A stretch of 64,000 nucleotides of DNA from Photobacterium pectinilyticum (GTDB taxonomy: Bacteria; Pseudomonadota; Gammaproteobacteria; Enterobacterales; Vibrionaceae), in contig NZ_JANEYT010000007.1 in the NCBI RefSeq assembly GCF_024357955.1, positions 62,001 to 126,000 of the forward strand, given 5' to 3'. This document shows, piece after piece, positions 28,012 to 35,953 of this stretch (within the stretch, counting starts at the first letter, position 1; each line of letters begins with the position of its first letter). Both the position numbers and the translations under genes were made by a program. The notes below the pieces were generated by a model. The model did no database searches and was not told where the DNA came from. It was given only the letters and a program-made list of their open reading frames with translations.

Positions 28012-28044
28012 TGCCCTGCCGGTGATCTCGGCAGGGCATTTTTT
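28012..28044 (+). terminator. Terminator after flgL
   Basis: TGCCCTGCCG and CGGCAGGGCA form a 10-bp stem with a 7-base loop, followed directly by six Ts, starting 5 bp after the flgL stop. It ends 17 bp before the next gene, so that gene depends on readthrough or on a promoter overlapping the hairpin. Confidence 0.92.
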
Positions 28045-28060
28045 GATTGATGGAAAACAC

Positions 28061-29116
28061 ATGGTTTATCAGGTAAATGATCTTCGCTCGGCAGCGGCCG
28101 GTGCCAGTCGCCAGCAACAGGTAATTGCAAGGCCAGCTACTAAAACGGCTGCAGTACCTGATAACAAGCAGCCGGATCCATTGCGCCTGTCGCAAACCCT
28201 TACCCCCGAACATACCCGCCAGCACAGCTTGATCCAGCGAGCTCAGCATAAAGTCGCCGCTTCTCGTGTGGCGGAGTCTAGCCTCAATGACATTGGTCAA
28301 AACCTAGCCCAACTGGGTAAGCGGGTAGAGTTTGCCATGCGAGCCGGTAGTGCTTCGCCAAAAATCACCGCTGACATTGAGCAGCTAGCCAGTCGGATGG
28401 AACAGCGCCTGCAGCAGGCGACGTATAAAGATCAGCCTGTGCTAAGCCGTCAGCTCAAGCCCGTGTTCCATGGTGAGCCGCGTACGTCCTTCCAAATCAA
28501 AGGACTGGATACCAAACGCAGCAGCCCGCGTGATGAAACGGTCATTTTCAACCTTGCCAAAGGCGGTGCCAATGCGGTGCCGGTTAAATTGGCGGCCAAT
28601 GCGACGCCAGAGCAGCAGGCCATGCAGTTTCGCCAAGCACTTAACGAGCATGGGATCGGGGTATCACTCAACAAGCAGCGCCAATTGGTGTTCTCGGCCA
28701 ATGAAGCGGACTGGCAGCATTTGTCGCAAAAAATGCGGGTAGTCGGTCAGGGCGACCGCTTCCCGGCAGGCCAGCCAAATCGAGTCAAACTGGAAACCAC
28801 CGAAGCTCGATTTGAGCCGCAAACCTGGCAGACCGATAAAGATCAGCTGCGTCAGACGTTGGTACAAACCCAGCAGATGATGAAGCAGATCAAATCCAGT
28901 ATTCAAGAGCTTCGCACTCATAACCAAGATGTCATGCAGCGGATTGATACGATCAACCAGCGCAACCGCTATTTAAGTGACAAGGTATTGGACAGCGCAG
29001 AAGCGGATTTATCCCGCATACTGCCAAGCGGGGATAACTTTAGTTCGGCCTTTCAAAACTTGAAGGTCCAAGCCAATGTCCACCGTCAAACCGTGGTATC
29101 TTTGCTAAGCCGGTAA
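28061..29116 (+). CDS. Unrecognised protein between flgL and lafA, possible filament-associated factor
   Basis: Not recognised. The ATG at 28061 (MVYQVNDLRSAAAGASRQQQ) gives 351 residues. No signal peptide or membrane segment is seen, as for flagellar export substrates. Residues about 145-240 (FQIKGLDTKR, then IGVSLNKQRQLVFSANEADW) recall the flagellin/FliD hook-IN type module, which is a weak impression. The C-terminal part is a Gln-rich coiled coil (QTQQMMKQIKSSIQELRTHN) with further helices to the end. It follows the flgL terminator directly and shares base composition with the flagellar genes, so a role in the lateral filament or its regulation is inferred. Confidence 0.75.
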   Translation: MVYQVNDLRSAAAGASRQQQVIARPATKTAAVPDNKQPDPLRLSQTLTPEHTRQHSLIQRAQHKVAASRVAESSLNDIGQNLAQLGKRVEFAMRAGSASPKITADIEQLASRMEQRLQQATYKDQPVLSRQLKPVFHGEPRTSFQIKGLDTKRSSPRDETVIFNLAKGGANAVPVKLAANATPEQQAMQFRQALNEHGIGVSLNKQRQLVFSANEADWQHLSQKMRVVGQGDRFPAGQPNRVKLETTEARFEPQTWQTDKDQLRQTLVQTQQMMKQIKSSIQELRTHNQDVMQRIDTINQRNRYLSDKVLDSAEADLSRILPSGDNFSSAFQNLKVQANVHRQTVVSLLSR

Positions 29117-29209
29117 AATAGCTAAGCGATTAATCCTTAGCCAGTAAAATTAAATGTTGCCACTCGTTACCAACAACAACGCGTGGCAAGCTGATATCGA
29201 GGGTTCACC

Positions 29210-29806
29210 ATGCTGTCACCTATCTCTGCGGCGATTAATAAATTACTGCGAATTGAGCCCCAGCAGTTAAAAACGGAACAATTCACGCCGCCGCCGCAAG
29301 GCGCCAAGCTAGGTGCCAGCACTGCCAATACCCACTCTTCGACACCTCAACCTTTACCACAAGCCCAGTGGCAGGTTGTCCGTATGCTGGCCAACTTATC
29401 AGGCATGTCACTGGGGCAACCCCAAGCTTATAGCGCGCAAACATTGCAATCGCCGAGTTTCCGCTTAGCCGGTGGGGAAGGTGAGCTACAATTACGTTTG
29501 CAGCTAGAAGGCCAAACCCACACTATTCGCTGGCAAGTTGGCGGTAATCAAACAGAACCGCAACTGCTTAACTCCACTTTGCCGCCAGCGTTATCATTGG
29601 CGTTGTTGCCAACCGTTGACCAAGGTTGGCGCATGGTTGCCAAAGGTTTTTTGCAAAATGAACCGCTGCAATTGTTGTGGACCCCCTATGGCAATAACGG
29701 CAAAGGCGGTTCTGCCGCGGGCTCAGCTATATCACTCAAAGTGTGGCTGCGCACCGGCTTCATTATCTCGGTTATGGTATTTTCTTTTTGCTACTGGCTG
29801 TTTTAA
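29210..29806 (+). CDS. Unrecognised tail-anchored membrane protein upstream of lafA
   Basis: Not recognised. It has 198 residues: a short N-terminal helix (MLSPISAAINKLLRIEP), a Pro/Gln/Thr-rich linker to about residue 55, a compact middle part (GGEGELQLRLQLEGQTHTIR), then one membrane helix at the very C-terminus (FIISVMVFSFCYWLF) preceded by Lys and Arg. That predicts a cytoplasmic protein anchored in the inner membrane by its tail. The stop codon is 4 bp before an 11-unit heptamer repeat. Position between flgL and lafA suggests a lateral flagellar accessory role; nothing in the sequence says which. Confidence 0.72.
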   Translation: MLSPISAAINKLLRIEPQQLKTEQFTPPPQGAKLGASTANTHSSTPQPLPQAQWQVVRMLANLSGMSLGQPQAYSAQTLQSPSFRLAGGEGELQLRLQLEGQTHTIRWQVGGNQTEPQLLNSTLPPALSLALLPTVDQGWRMVAKGFLQNEPLQLLWTPYGNNGKGGSAAGSAISLKVWLRTGFIISVMVFSFCYWLF

Positions 29807-29810
29807 TCTT

Positions 29811-29887
29811 TCTTACTTCTTACTTCTTACTTCTTACTTCTTACTTCTTACTTCTTACTTCTTACTTCTTACTTCTTACTTCTTACT
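29811..29887. repeat. Heptanucleotide tandem repeat (TCTTACT)11
   Basis: Eleven perfect head-to-tail copies of TCTTACT begin 4 bp after the stop of the preceding gene and end 230 bp before the lafA ATG. Perfect long microsatellites like this are prone to slippage. Being heptameric and intergenic, it cannot shift a known gene's reading frame, but it could change spacing of upstream sites for lafA. Confidence 0.95.
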
Positions 29888-29940
29888 TTTCTTTATCTCG
29901 TTACTCTCTGTAATTCCCCCATAAGAAAGTTAATTCATTC

Positions 29941-29968
29941 TAGCCAATAGCCAATAGCCAATAGCCAA
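29941..29968. repeat. Second heptamer repeat (TAGCCAA)4
   Basis: Four perfect copies of TAGCCAA lie 150 bp upstream of lafA and 53 bp after the first heptamer array. It is unrelated in sequence to the first array but has the same period of seven. Confidence 0.9.
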
Positions 29969-30043
29969 TTTTAAAATTTATATTTAAGAAAAAATTATTA
30001 TTGTCGTTGGCGAAAAAAATAAAAAAAATTGGCAAAGATAGGT

Positions 30044-30070
30044 TTAAGGGGCAGAGATAGGTGTCGTTTT
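30044..30070 (+). promoter_or_regulatory. Possible sigma-28 promoter of lafA
   Basis: TTAA-N15-GTCGTTTT resembles the sigma-28 consensus TAAA-N15-GCCGATAA (3 of 4 and 4 of 8 positions) with exact spacing, 47 bp upstream of the lafA ATG. Flagellin genes are normally transcribed by sigma-28, here LafS. The match is partial. Confidence 0.4.
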
Positions 30071-30117
30071 ATAGAGGTGTAGACACTAATACAGAATATT
30101 AAACAGAGGGCAATAAC

Positions 30118-31047
30118 ATGCTATCGATTCATACTAATTACACATCTCTAATCACTCAGAACAACCTAAACAAAACGTCTGGCGCGATGGATAACGCGAT
30201 GCAACGCATCTCGACTGGCTTACGTATCAACTCTGCATCTGACGATGCTGCGGGCCTACAAATTGCCACTCGCCTTCAATCACAAGTAAATGGCTTAGGT
30301 GTTGCACAGCGTAATGCACAAGATGCGACATCTATGATGCAAACCGCTGAAGGTGCATTTGATGAGATGACTAACATCAGTCACCGCATGAAAGATCTAG
30401 CGACTCAAGCAGCAAACGGCACTAACTCTGCTGATGAGCACGATGCAATGCAGGCTGAGTGGGATCAACTGGCAGCTGAACTAGATAGTGTTATTGAAAA
30501 TACCCAATTTGGCTCTGGTAACAACTTGTTTGCAGCGGGTGGCCAATTTGATGGCGCTGTTACCTTCCAAATCGGCTCTTCAACAAGCGAAACACTGACG
30601 GTTGATATTTCTGACGGCCTAGGTGATATCCGTGATGCGATTGGTGCTCTAGCTTCTGCCGATCTTTCTGCTGCAGGAGATGAAGACCCAGCAGGTGACG
30701 GTTCACAACCAGCTATTCCAAGTGGTGCCGCTCTAGCGATGGACGCTGTTGACGCACTGCTAAATGGTAATGCTGATCCAGCAGGTGACGGTTCACAACC
30801 AGCAACTGTCGGTATCGGTTCAGTTCGCTCTGAGCTAGGTGCTAATATCAACCGTCTAGACCACACGATCACTAACCTTGGCAACATGGCGGAAAACACT
30901 GAAATGGCGAAAGGCCGTATCATGGATACTGACTACGCGGTTGAATCTTCAAACATGATGAAGAACCAGATGCTAACGCAGATGAGCATGTCTATGCTTT
31001 CTCAGGCGAACGGCATGTCTGGCATGGTAATGAGCCTAGTAGGCTAA
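30118..31047 (+). CDS. lafA: Lateral flagellin LafA
   Basis: LafA is the filament subunit. It has 309 residues: N-terminal D0/D1 ([40 protein letters not shown]) and C-terminal D1/D0 ([20 protein letters not shown], ending [11 protein letters not shown]) are complete. The central variable domain is short and contains the decapeptide [10 protein letters not shown] twice, about residues 190 and 220, from a 26-bp DNA repeat. Codon use is biased towards that of highly expressed genes such as pflB. GAGGG precedes the ATG. It is the only flagellin gene here and is followed by a terminator. Confidence 0.95.
   Translation: MLSIHTNYTSLITQNNLNKTSGAMDNAMQRISTGLRINSASDDAAGLQIATRLQSQVNGLGVAQRNAQDATSMMQTAEGAFDEMTNISHRMKDLATQAANGTNSADEHDAMQAEWDQLAAELDSVIENTQFGSGNNLFAAGGQFDGAVTFQIGSSTSETLTVDISDGLGDIRDAIGALASADLSAAGDEDPAGDGSQPAIPSGAALAMDAVDALLNGNADPAGDGSQPATVGIGSVRSELGANINRLDHTITNLGNMAENTEMAKGRIMDTDYAVESSNMMKNQMLTQMSMSMLSQANGMSGMVMSLVG
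30688..30803 (+). repeat. 26-bp direct repeat inside lafA
   Basis: Identical 26-bp segments at 30688-30713 and 30778-30803, 90 bp apart start to start, encode PAGDGSQPA in the same frame. The spacing is exactly 30 codons, so recombination between them would delete or duplicate 30 residues of the surface-exposed flagellin domain without breaking the frame. Confidence 0.9.
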
Positions 31048-31104
31048 TAAGCCCTCGCCTCAATACCAGATATATAAAGCGCAATCAAACCACTCCAATT
31101 AATC

Positions 31105-31134
31105 AAAAGCCGCAGCCCCCGCTGCGGTTTTTTT
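31105..31134 (+). terminator. Terminator after lafA
   Basis: CCGCAGC and GCTGCGG form a stem with a CCCC loop, preceded by AAAAG and followed by seven Ts, 58 bp after the lafA stop. Confidence 0.9.
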
Positions 31135-31385
31135 GTACTCAGAATATGGAAGTTACATTTGTTACCGATACACACCCATACGGTATCGTTAATAAATGGC
31201 AATAATGCTACCCGTCAATATTCTTGAATATTACCAGTCATAGAGTGCCGGGTTGGATAAACGGTTATTGAATTTAATTCTGTGGCAGTGCAAAGACATT
31301 GTGTGGTGTGTATGGCCAAGTCGACTCGCCCGTTGGGTGTTCACCAATAGACCCATTACGGGGTTAAATAACCTCATCATAGGTA

Positions 31386-31545
31386 TATCAACCTACATAA
31401 ATAATTGACCAGTCTTGCAGGTTAAAATCGCTGTTTTCTGCGTTAGATATTTTGTAATTAGAGCCACTAGTTACTGCGATATCTGCCTTGATAACAACGA
31501 TTTTTCCAGTGCAAATACTTGATCAACTACTTATTCAGATTGGTA
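31386..31545 (-). repeat. 160-bp MITE-like palindromic repeat, copy 2 (reverse)
   Basis: Reverse-oriented copy of the element at 17068: it starts TATCAACCTACATAAAT and ends TTATTCAGATTGGTA, 160 bp. The first end has one changed base (TATCAA for TACCAA), and the flanks (GTA and TTA) are not identical. It lies between the lafA terminator and the terminator of the FocA-like gene, in inverted orientation relative to copy 1. Confidence 0.85.
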
Positions 31546-31558
31546 TTATTCCAGCTAA

Positions 31559-31587
31559 TAAAAAACCGCAGCCTTGACTGCGGTTTT
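31559..31587 (-). terminator. Terminator of the FocA-CBS gene
   Basis: AAAACCGCAG and CTGCGGTTTT form a 10-bp stem with a CCTTGA loop, ending 36 bp before the stop codon side of the minus-strand FocA-like gene; A and T tracts on both sides allow bidirectional function. Confidence 0.85.
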
Positions 31588-31622
31588 CTCATTGGGAGAG
31601 TGTTATATTGGTAAGAAGCCGA

Positions 31623-33071
31623 TTAAACAACTTCTAAACGCGACACCGTTTGTGTTTTGGCATCTTGATAGATGTTGCGTAGCTCAGCCATTACACCCTC
31701 ACGGGTGACCGTGCCAACAAACTGGCCGTTATCCAGCACAGGCAGGATACGAGGCTTGCTCACTTGCAGCGCTTTTACCCGATCTTCCAATGAAAGGGCT
31801 GTGGTGCTGGTGGCGATCCCCATTGCCGAGGTGGGGTAAAGCTGCTCTTTATCGATACACAGAAACTCGACCACATCGACCAGGCGGTCTTTGGTATTAA
31901 CAGCAATAACATCTTGCTTCATCAAGTCGACCACCTTGGTCTCTTGGTTTGGCTGGTAGTCGCGGTACCACAACTCTTTCATTACATCGTACATCGACAA
32001 GAACCCGACTAAACGGCCTTGGATATCACAAACCGGTGCGCCTGAGACATTGGCGGTGGTCATCATGTCGATAGCGGTAGGGATCAGCATATCGGCCGAT
32101 AGGGTAAGAGGTTGTGGGTCGGTGATATCTTTAATGGTTAGGTGTGACAGCATATCGGCCTCCTTGACTGATGCGATGTCTAAGCTCTGGGTAATAGCAC
32201 GGATGTTTGCAGCCTTGAGCTCTGGGCGGCGGAAAATACACCAGTTAGTCAGGCCCACCAATACCGCACCGCCGACAATATTGCCCAGTGTCACCGGCAG
32301 CAAATTGGCCATTAGGAAGGTTGGGATATTCAGATCGCTGTACTGCTCTGGGCTGGCAGAGATCATTTGCCAGAATTGCTCGGGCGCAAAGTTCTGGATG
32401 GTGATACCCAGCGGCACCATAAACATATTGGCGACTGAGTGCTCGAAGCCGCTTGAGACGAACATAGAAACCGGCAGCACCATGATCATGGCTTTGCTTA
32501 AGGCGTTGGCTGAGCTGAAGGTCATCCAAATAGCCAAGCAAACAAGCAGGTTACACAGCACGCCTAATGAGAAAGCCTGTATTGGGGTGTGATGGAGTTT
32601 ATGCTGGGCGATATTGAGGGCATTCATGCCCCACTGGCCGTTGTTGAGCATGAACATACCGGCAGCGCTGATCAGCAGCAGCATAAACATGGCACCGATG
32701 AAGTTGCCGATATACACCTTGGCCCACAGGGAGAGCATCTTTCTTAGTGTGATCTGGCGGTTAGCCCAAGAAATACTGGACAGTACCGAACTGGTAAACA
32801 GCTCACCACCACATAGGACAATCAATATCAGCCCCATGCTGAACACCATACCACCGACTAAGCGGCTGAGACCCCATCCGGTCGTCGCGCTGCCAGTAGT
32901 AACCGTGATATAAAAAACAAAAGCAAGGCCAATAAACGCCCCCGCCATAATAGCCAACCCCAGTGTCATACCGCTGGTTTTCTTTGCTTTGCTTAGCGCG
33001 AACTTTTCCGCTTCCGCCATCATTTCCTTCGGCGAAAACAGTTGGTTATTGCTGGAATCTACGTTATTCAT
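31623..33071 (-). CDS. FocA-type formate channel fused to C-terminal CBS domains
   Basis: Residues 1 to about 290 are a formate/nitrite transporter (FNT) domain with six membrane segments; the pore histidine motif GFEHSVANMFMVP places His at 211, as in FocA. Residues about 312-475 form a CBS (Bateman) pair (VSGAPVCDIQGRLVGFLSMY; CIDKEQLYPTSAMGIATSTT; RILPVLDNGQFVGTVTREGV). Ordinary FocA is about 285 residues with no CBS tail, so this is a channel with a built-in nucleotide-sensing module. It lies between lafA and fliD, opposite in strand to both. Formate as substrate follows from similarity to FocA and from pfl and fhs nearby. Its tail is paralogous to the protein encoded at 42165. Confidence 0.9.
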   Translation of the reverse strand: MNNVDSSNNQLFSPKEMMAEAEKFALSKAKKTSGMTLGLAIMAGAFIGLAFVFYITVTTGSATTGWGLSRLVGGMVFSMGLILIVLCGGELFTSSVLSSISWANRQITLRKMLSLWAKVYIGNFIGAMFMLLLISAAGMFMLNNGQWGMNALNIAQHKLHHTPIQAFSLGVLCNLLVCLAIWMTFSSANALSKAMIMVLPVSMFVSSGFEHSVANMFMVPLGITIQNFAPEQFWQMISASPEQYSDLNIPTFLMANLLPVTLGNIVGGAVLVGLTNWCIFRRPELKAANIRAITQSLDIASVKEADMLSHLTIKDITDPQPLTLSADMLIPTAIDMMTTANVSGAPVCDIQGRLVGFLSMYDVMKELWYRDYQPNQETKVVDLMKQDVIAVNTKDRLVDVVEFLCIDKEQLYPTSAMGIATSTTALSLEDRVKALQVSKPRILPVLDNGQFVGTVTREGVMAELRNIYQDAKTQTVSRLEVV

Positions 33072-33639
33072 GCTTACCCCAAGTGCTACACATCCTTTCC
33101 GTCGGCGTTAACCGCTTCTAACTTGAATGTCCCTATCAAGCCATATGCCTAAAGTGCAGGCATTGCCATGATAAGAAAAACTGATAGCCATAGAAAGCTG
33201 AATCATCTTTTATTATGTGAAATATATGATTACATTTTCGTATATTGCGACATAGGTAGAAATAGTGGGTGTGCAACATGGCGCAAAGCAGGTGTGAAGC
33301 GGGGTGCCTATCTTCGTTGCCATCCCTGCCTGCTTTTGTTCTGTTTTTTAAAGCGTGTGTAGCGATAAAACTTTGAAATTGCTCACTGATATTTCTGTTA
33401 TTAAATATTTCTGTTGTGGTGGTGTGTGCGGGCGGATTTGTGCGTTTAATCGGGCGTGTTGGCAGCCTGGCAGAGCCGCAGGACGCACTCTAAAAGTGGG
33501 CTTTTTTGGGGGGGTATTTTGTCTTCGATTTTTTGACCTTTTCCCCGCTCCTTGCTTAGCACGGTTAAATGCCGTTTAAGTCATTAAGACATTCCATTGT
33601 TTTGTCGCCTTATATTGATAGCAACTTCAACTTTATTAA
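33072..33639. other. Intergenic region, FocA-CBS / fliD
   Basis: About 570 bp with no supported gene. It must contain the FocA-CBS promoter on the minus strand. Two short open frames on the plus strand (33168-33362, 33355-33579) lack ribosome sites and recognisable products. I saw no FNR box matching TTGAT-N4-ATCAA. Confidence 0.5.
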
Positions 33640-33681
33640 GCGGAATAAATATATTTCCGCAGGCGGAAATAAAGCTTCCGC
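33640..33681. promoter_or_regulatory. Cluster of GCGGAA/TTCCGC half-sites upstream of fliD
   Basis: Four half-sites in 42 bp form two palindromes: GCGGAA-N9-TTCCGC (33640-33660) and GCGGAA-N7-TTCCGC (33663-33681). They lie 103 bp upstream of a good sigma-54-like promoter, matching the cluster upstream of flgB. Candidate binding region for LafK. Confidence 0.55.
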
Positions 33682-33783
33682 TTATTCATAAAGAATGAAA
33701 TTACATATTTATTCGTTTGGCTAAATAGATTTAAAAATAATCAAATTCGGCCGTAAATAGCATGATTTTACTTAATTTAAAGT

Positions 33784-33799
33784 TGGAATGGTTCTTGCT
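33784..33799 (+). promoter_or_regulatory. Sigma-54-like promoter for fliD operon
   Basis: TGGAAT-N5-TTGCT matches the consensus TGGCAC-N5-TTGCW, with intact -24 GG and -12 GC and correct spacing. It is 67 bp upstream of the fliD ATG and downstream of the half-site cluster. Confidence 0.7.
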
Positions 33800-33865
33800 T
33801 TAAGGCTTCTGATTTAGATGTTTTTAGTGAAATTAGCGACTTCTGGCTGAGTGAGGAGAAACGCA

Positions 33866-35242
33866 ATGTCAATGATGGACCCAGCTTCAATGGCGATGCA
33901 AATGGTGATGATCCAGCGTCAGCCATTTGATATCCAATATGCTAACCAGCAGAAAACGTATCAGTCACAATTAGATGCGTGGAAAGATATCGATTCTGCT
34001 TTCAGTAGTTTTTCATCAGCGTTAGAACGTATGAACAAAGCAGATAATAGCTTTGTTAAAAATAGCGCGACGACAAGTGAAGATGGTTATATCGATGCTT
34101 CGGCGAGTAATTTTGCCCGTAATGGCAGTTACGACTTGTTCGTTAAGCAATTGGCTACCGCTCAACAAGAAGCCTTCACCTTAAAAGGGGAAGACTTGCC
34201 TACTGACGGCGTGATCACTATTGAAGTACCTGGTGGTGAAGCTATTGAAGTCGATTTTTCGACCTTCAACCCAGATGGCGACAAAGATATCCATGATTTG
34301 GCTGATTACATCAACGAGTTTGATGAAGGAGTCTCTGCCTCTGTAGTGCGTTCCGGCGATGATGTTAGCCTGGTTCTGAGTAGCACTGAAACCGGTGAAG
34401 AGAATGCATTCAAGGTGTCATTTGATCAGGGTATGGGTGATTACTTTGAGCCGCCACAGGTTCTGAGTAAGGCACAAGATGCCATTGTGATGATGGGCGG
34501 TGAAGATGGCCTTGAGATCCGTGATAGCTCAAACACTATCGATGGTGCTATTTACGGTGTGACGCTTGAACTAACCAAAGCGCATGAGCCGGGCGATAAG
34601 CCGCTAACCCTTGTTGTTGGTAGTGATGAGTCAGCATCGAAAGAGGCGGTTCAGGAATTCGTCGATGCTTACAACGATCTGGTTAACACCGTCCTTAAAC
34701 ACACTATGACTGATTACCAGCTCGAACAAGATGAAGATGACAGTAGCAGTGGTGATGACGATGATAGTAGTGACAACAGTATTACTATTACGGAAGCGGG
34801 TGCATTAGCCGGTGATTCAACCGCCCGCGGCCTCAAAAATATGCTCAATAATGTTACACGAGGCCAGTTTGATGAAGGCACGTTGTACAGCATTGGAATA
34901 GAAGCCAACCGTGACGGCACACTGAAAATTGATAGTGCTCGGTTTGAAAAAGCGCTCACTGAAACCCCTGAAAAAATCGATGCTATTTTCTTCGGTGACA
35001 ACGGTGCGTTAACCGCATTGGAAAAGGCTATTGAGCCTTACACCGGATCGTCTAACTCAGGCAGTAACTTGCTGAAAAGCCGTCAAGATACCCTGCAAGG
35101 CAATATTGACCGAGTTGACGATAAAAAAGAGCAACTCGATTACCGCATGGAAAAAACCTACAACCGCTACTTGCGTCAATACACCGCAATGCAGCAAACC
35201 ATGACGCAGATGGAATCGACCGGTTCCATGTTTATGTTTTAG
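33866..35242 (+). CDS. fliD: Lateral filament cap protein FliD (LafB)
   Basis: FliD caps the filament and promotes flagellin folding at its tip. The ATG at 33866, after GAGGAGAAACGCA, gives 458 residues; an in-frame ATG at 33851 has no ribosome site. The N-terminus MSMMDPASMAMQMVMIQRQP carries the FliD_N domain (QLDAWKDIDSAFSSFSSALE). Residues about 286-304 form an acidic, Ser-rich low-complexity run. The C-terminal FliD_C part ends RMEKTYNRYLRQYTAMQQTM, TQMESTGSMF. First gene of the late operon. Confidence 0.95.
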   Translation: MSMMDPASMAMQMVMIQRQPFDIQYANQQKTYQSQLDAWKDIDSAFSSFSSALERMNKADNSFVKNSATTSEDGYIDASASNFARNGSYDLFVKQLATAQQEAFTLKGEDLPTDGVITIEVPGGEAIEVDFSTFNPDGDKDIHDLADYINEFDEGVSASVVRSGDDVSLVLSSTETGEENAFKVSFDQGMGDYFEPPQVLSKAQDAIVMMGGEDGLEIRDSSNTIDGAIYGVTLELTKAHEPGDKPLTLVVGSDESASKEAVQEFVDAYNDLVNTVLKHTMTDYQLEQDEDDSSSGDDDDSSDNSITITEAGALAGDSTARGLKNMLNNVTRGQFDEGTLYSIGIEANRDGTLKIDSARFEKALTETPEKIDAIFFGDNGALTALEKAIEPYTGSSNSGSNLLKSRQDTLQGNIDRVDDKKEQLDYRMEKTYNRYLRQYTAMQQTMTQMESTGSMFMF

Positions 35243-35253
35243 AGGAACAACAA

Positions 35254-35649
35254 ATGTTAATGGATGACTCTGGCTTCGATGCGTACCAGCAAGTCGATGT
35301 AGAAGCACAAGCAGCGGCAGCGAGCCCTTATCAACTGGTACTGATGTTGGTTGACGGTTTTATGGATAATTTAACCCGCGCCGAAGGCCATATGGCGGCT
35401 AACCGCCTGAAGGAAAAAGGGGAATCTATCGGTAAGTGTATCGACATTATCGGTGGCCTTAATAGTGCGTTGGATATGCGCCAAGGTGGCGAACTCGCTC
35501 AGCAGATGAACCAGCTTTACGATTTTTGCAGCATGAAATTATTTGAAGCCAGCGTCCATAACGATGTGGTTAAACTGGCGGAAGTGCGTTCTGTGATGGG
35601 GAATATTCAAGAGGGGTGGCATAACTTCGGGGTAACCCATGAAGGTTAA
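35254..35649 (+). CDS. fliS: Lateral flagellin chaperone FliS (LafC)
   Basis: FliS binds flagellin before export. It has 131 residues with AYQQVDVEAQAAAASPYQLV and LMLVDGFMDNLTRAEGHMAA, the usual FliS signature, and the pattern GKCIDIIGGLNSALDMRQGG. It follows fliD by 11 bp; the stop overlaps the next gene by 11 bp. Confidence 0.94.
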   Translation: MLMDDSGFDAYQQVDVEAQAAAASPYQLVLMLVDGFMDNLTRAEGHMAANRLKEKGESIGKCIDIIGGLNSALDMRQGGELAQQMNQLYDFCSMKLFEASVHNDVVKLAEVRSVMGNIQEGWHNFGVTHEG

Positions 35650-35953
35650 CATTACTCAGATCAGACAACTCACTGTGCAGCTTAACCAGAGCTACAAGCG
35701 CAAAGAGTGGCAGTCAGTGCGTAAAATAGACAAAGAAATCTACAGCATGCTGGCTGATTTAAAAGCCCAGCCAGCGGTTGCCGAGTCACTTCGCCGCGAC
35801 ATCCTTCAGCTTAAAAAGGTGCATTTAGCCGCCATGACGGCGTGCGAAATGGAAAAAGAACACCTCGGACAGATGTTGGCAAAGTTCCAGAATCAGCGTG
35901 AAGGGGTATCGGAATACCAGCAGGTCGAGATGGCTGGAGGCTTTATTCGATGA
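35639..35953 (+). CDS. FliT-like chaperone (LafD)
   Basis: A 104-residue helical, Lys/Gln-rich protein (MKVNITQIRQLTVQLNQSYK) located directly after fliS, where the small FliT-type chaperone for FliD is usually encoded; the lateral version is called LafD in Vibrio. Sequence similarity to FliT is too low to see by eye, so the call rests on order, size and helicity. It overlaps both neighbours (11 bp with fliS, 4 bp with fliK). Confidence 0.7.
   Translation: MKVNITQIRQLTVQLNQSYKRKEWQSVRKIDKEIYSMLADLKAQPAVAESLRRDILQLKKVHLAAMTACEMEKEHLGQMLAKFQNQREGVSEYQQVEMAGGFIR

Noticed and set aside
29538-29924. Open frame running through the heptamer array with a repeating LLTSYF peptide
   Set aside because: It is out of frame with the real gene at 29210 for most of its length and owes its length to the repeat; no start signal.
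33072-33250. FNR box upstream of FocA-CBS at TTGAA...ATCAA
   Set aside because: The spacer is seven bases rather than four, so it does not fit the FNR dyad.
33168-33579. Two small plus-strand open frames between FocA-CBS and fliD
   Set aside because: No ribosome sites, Cys- and Trp-rich unlikely composition, and no recognisable product.
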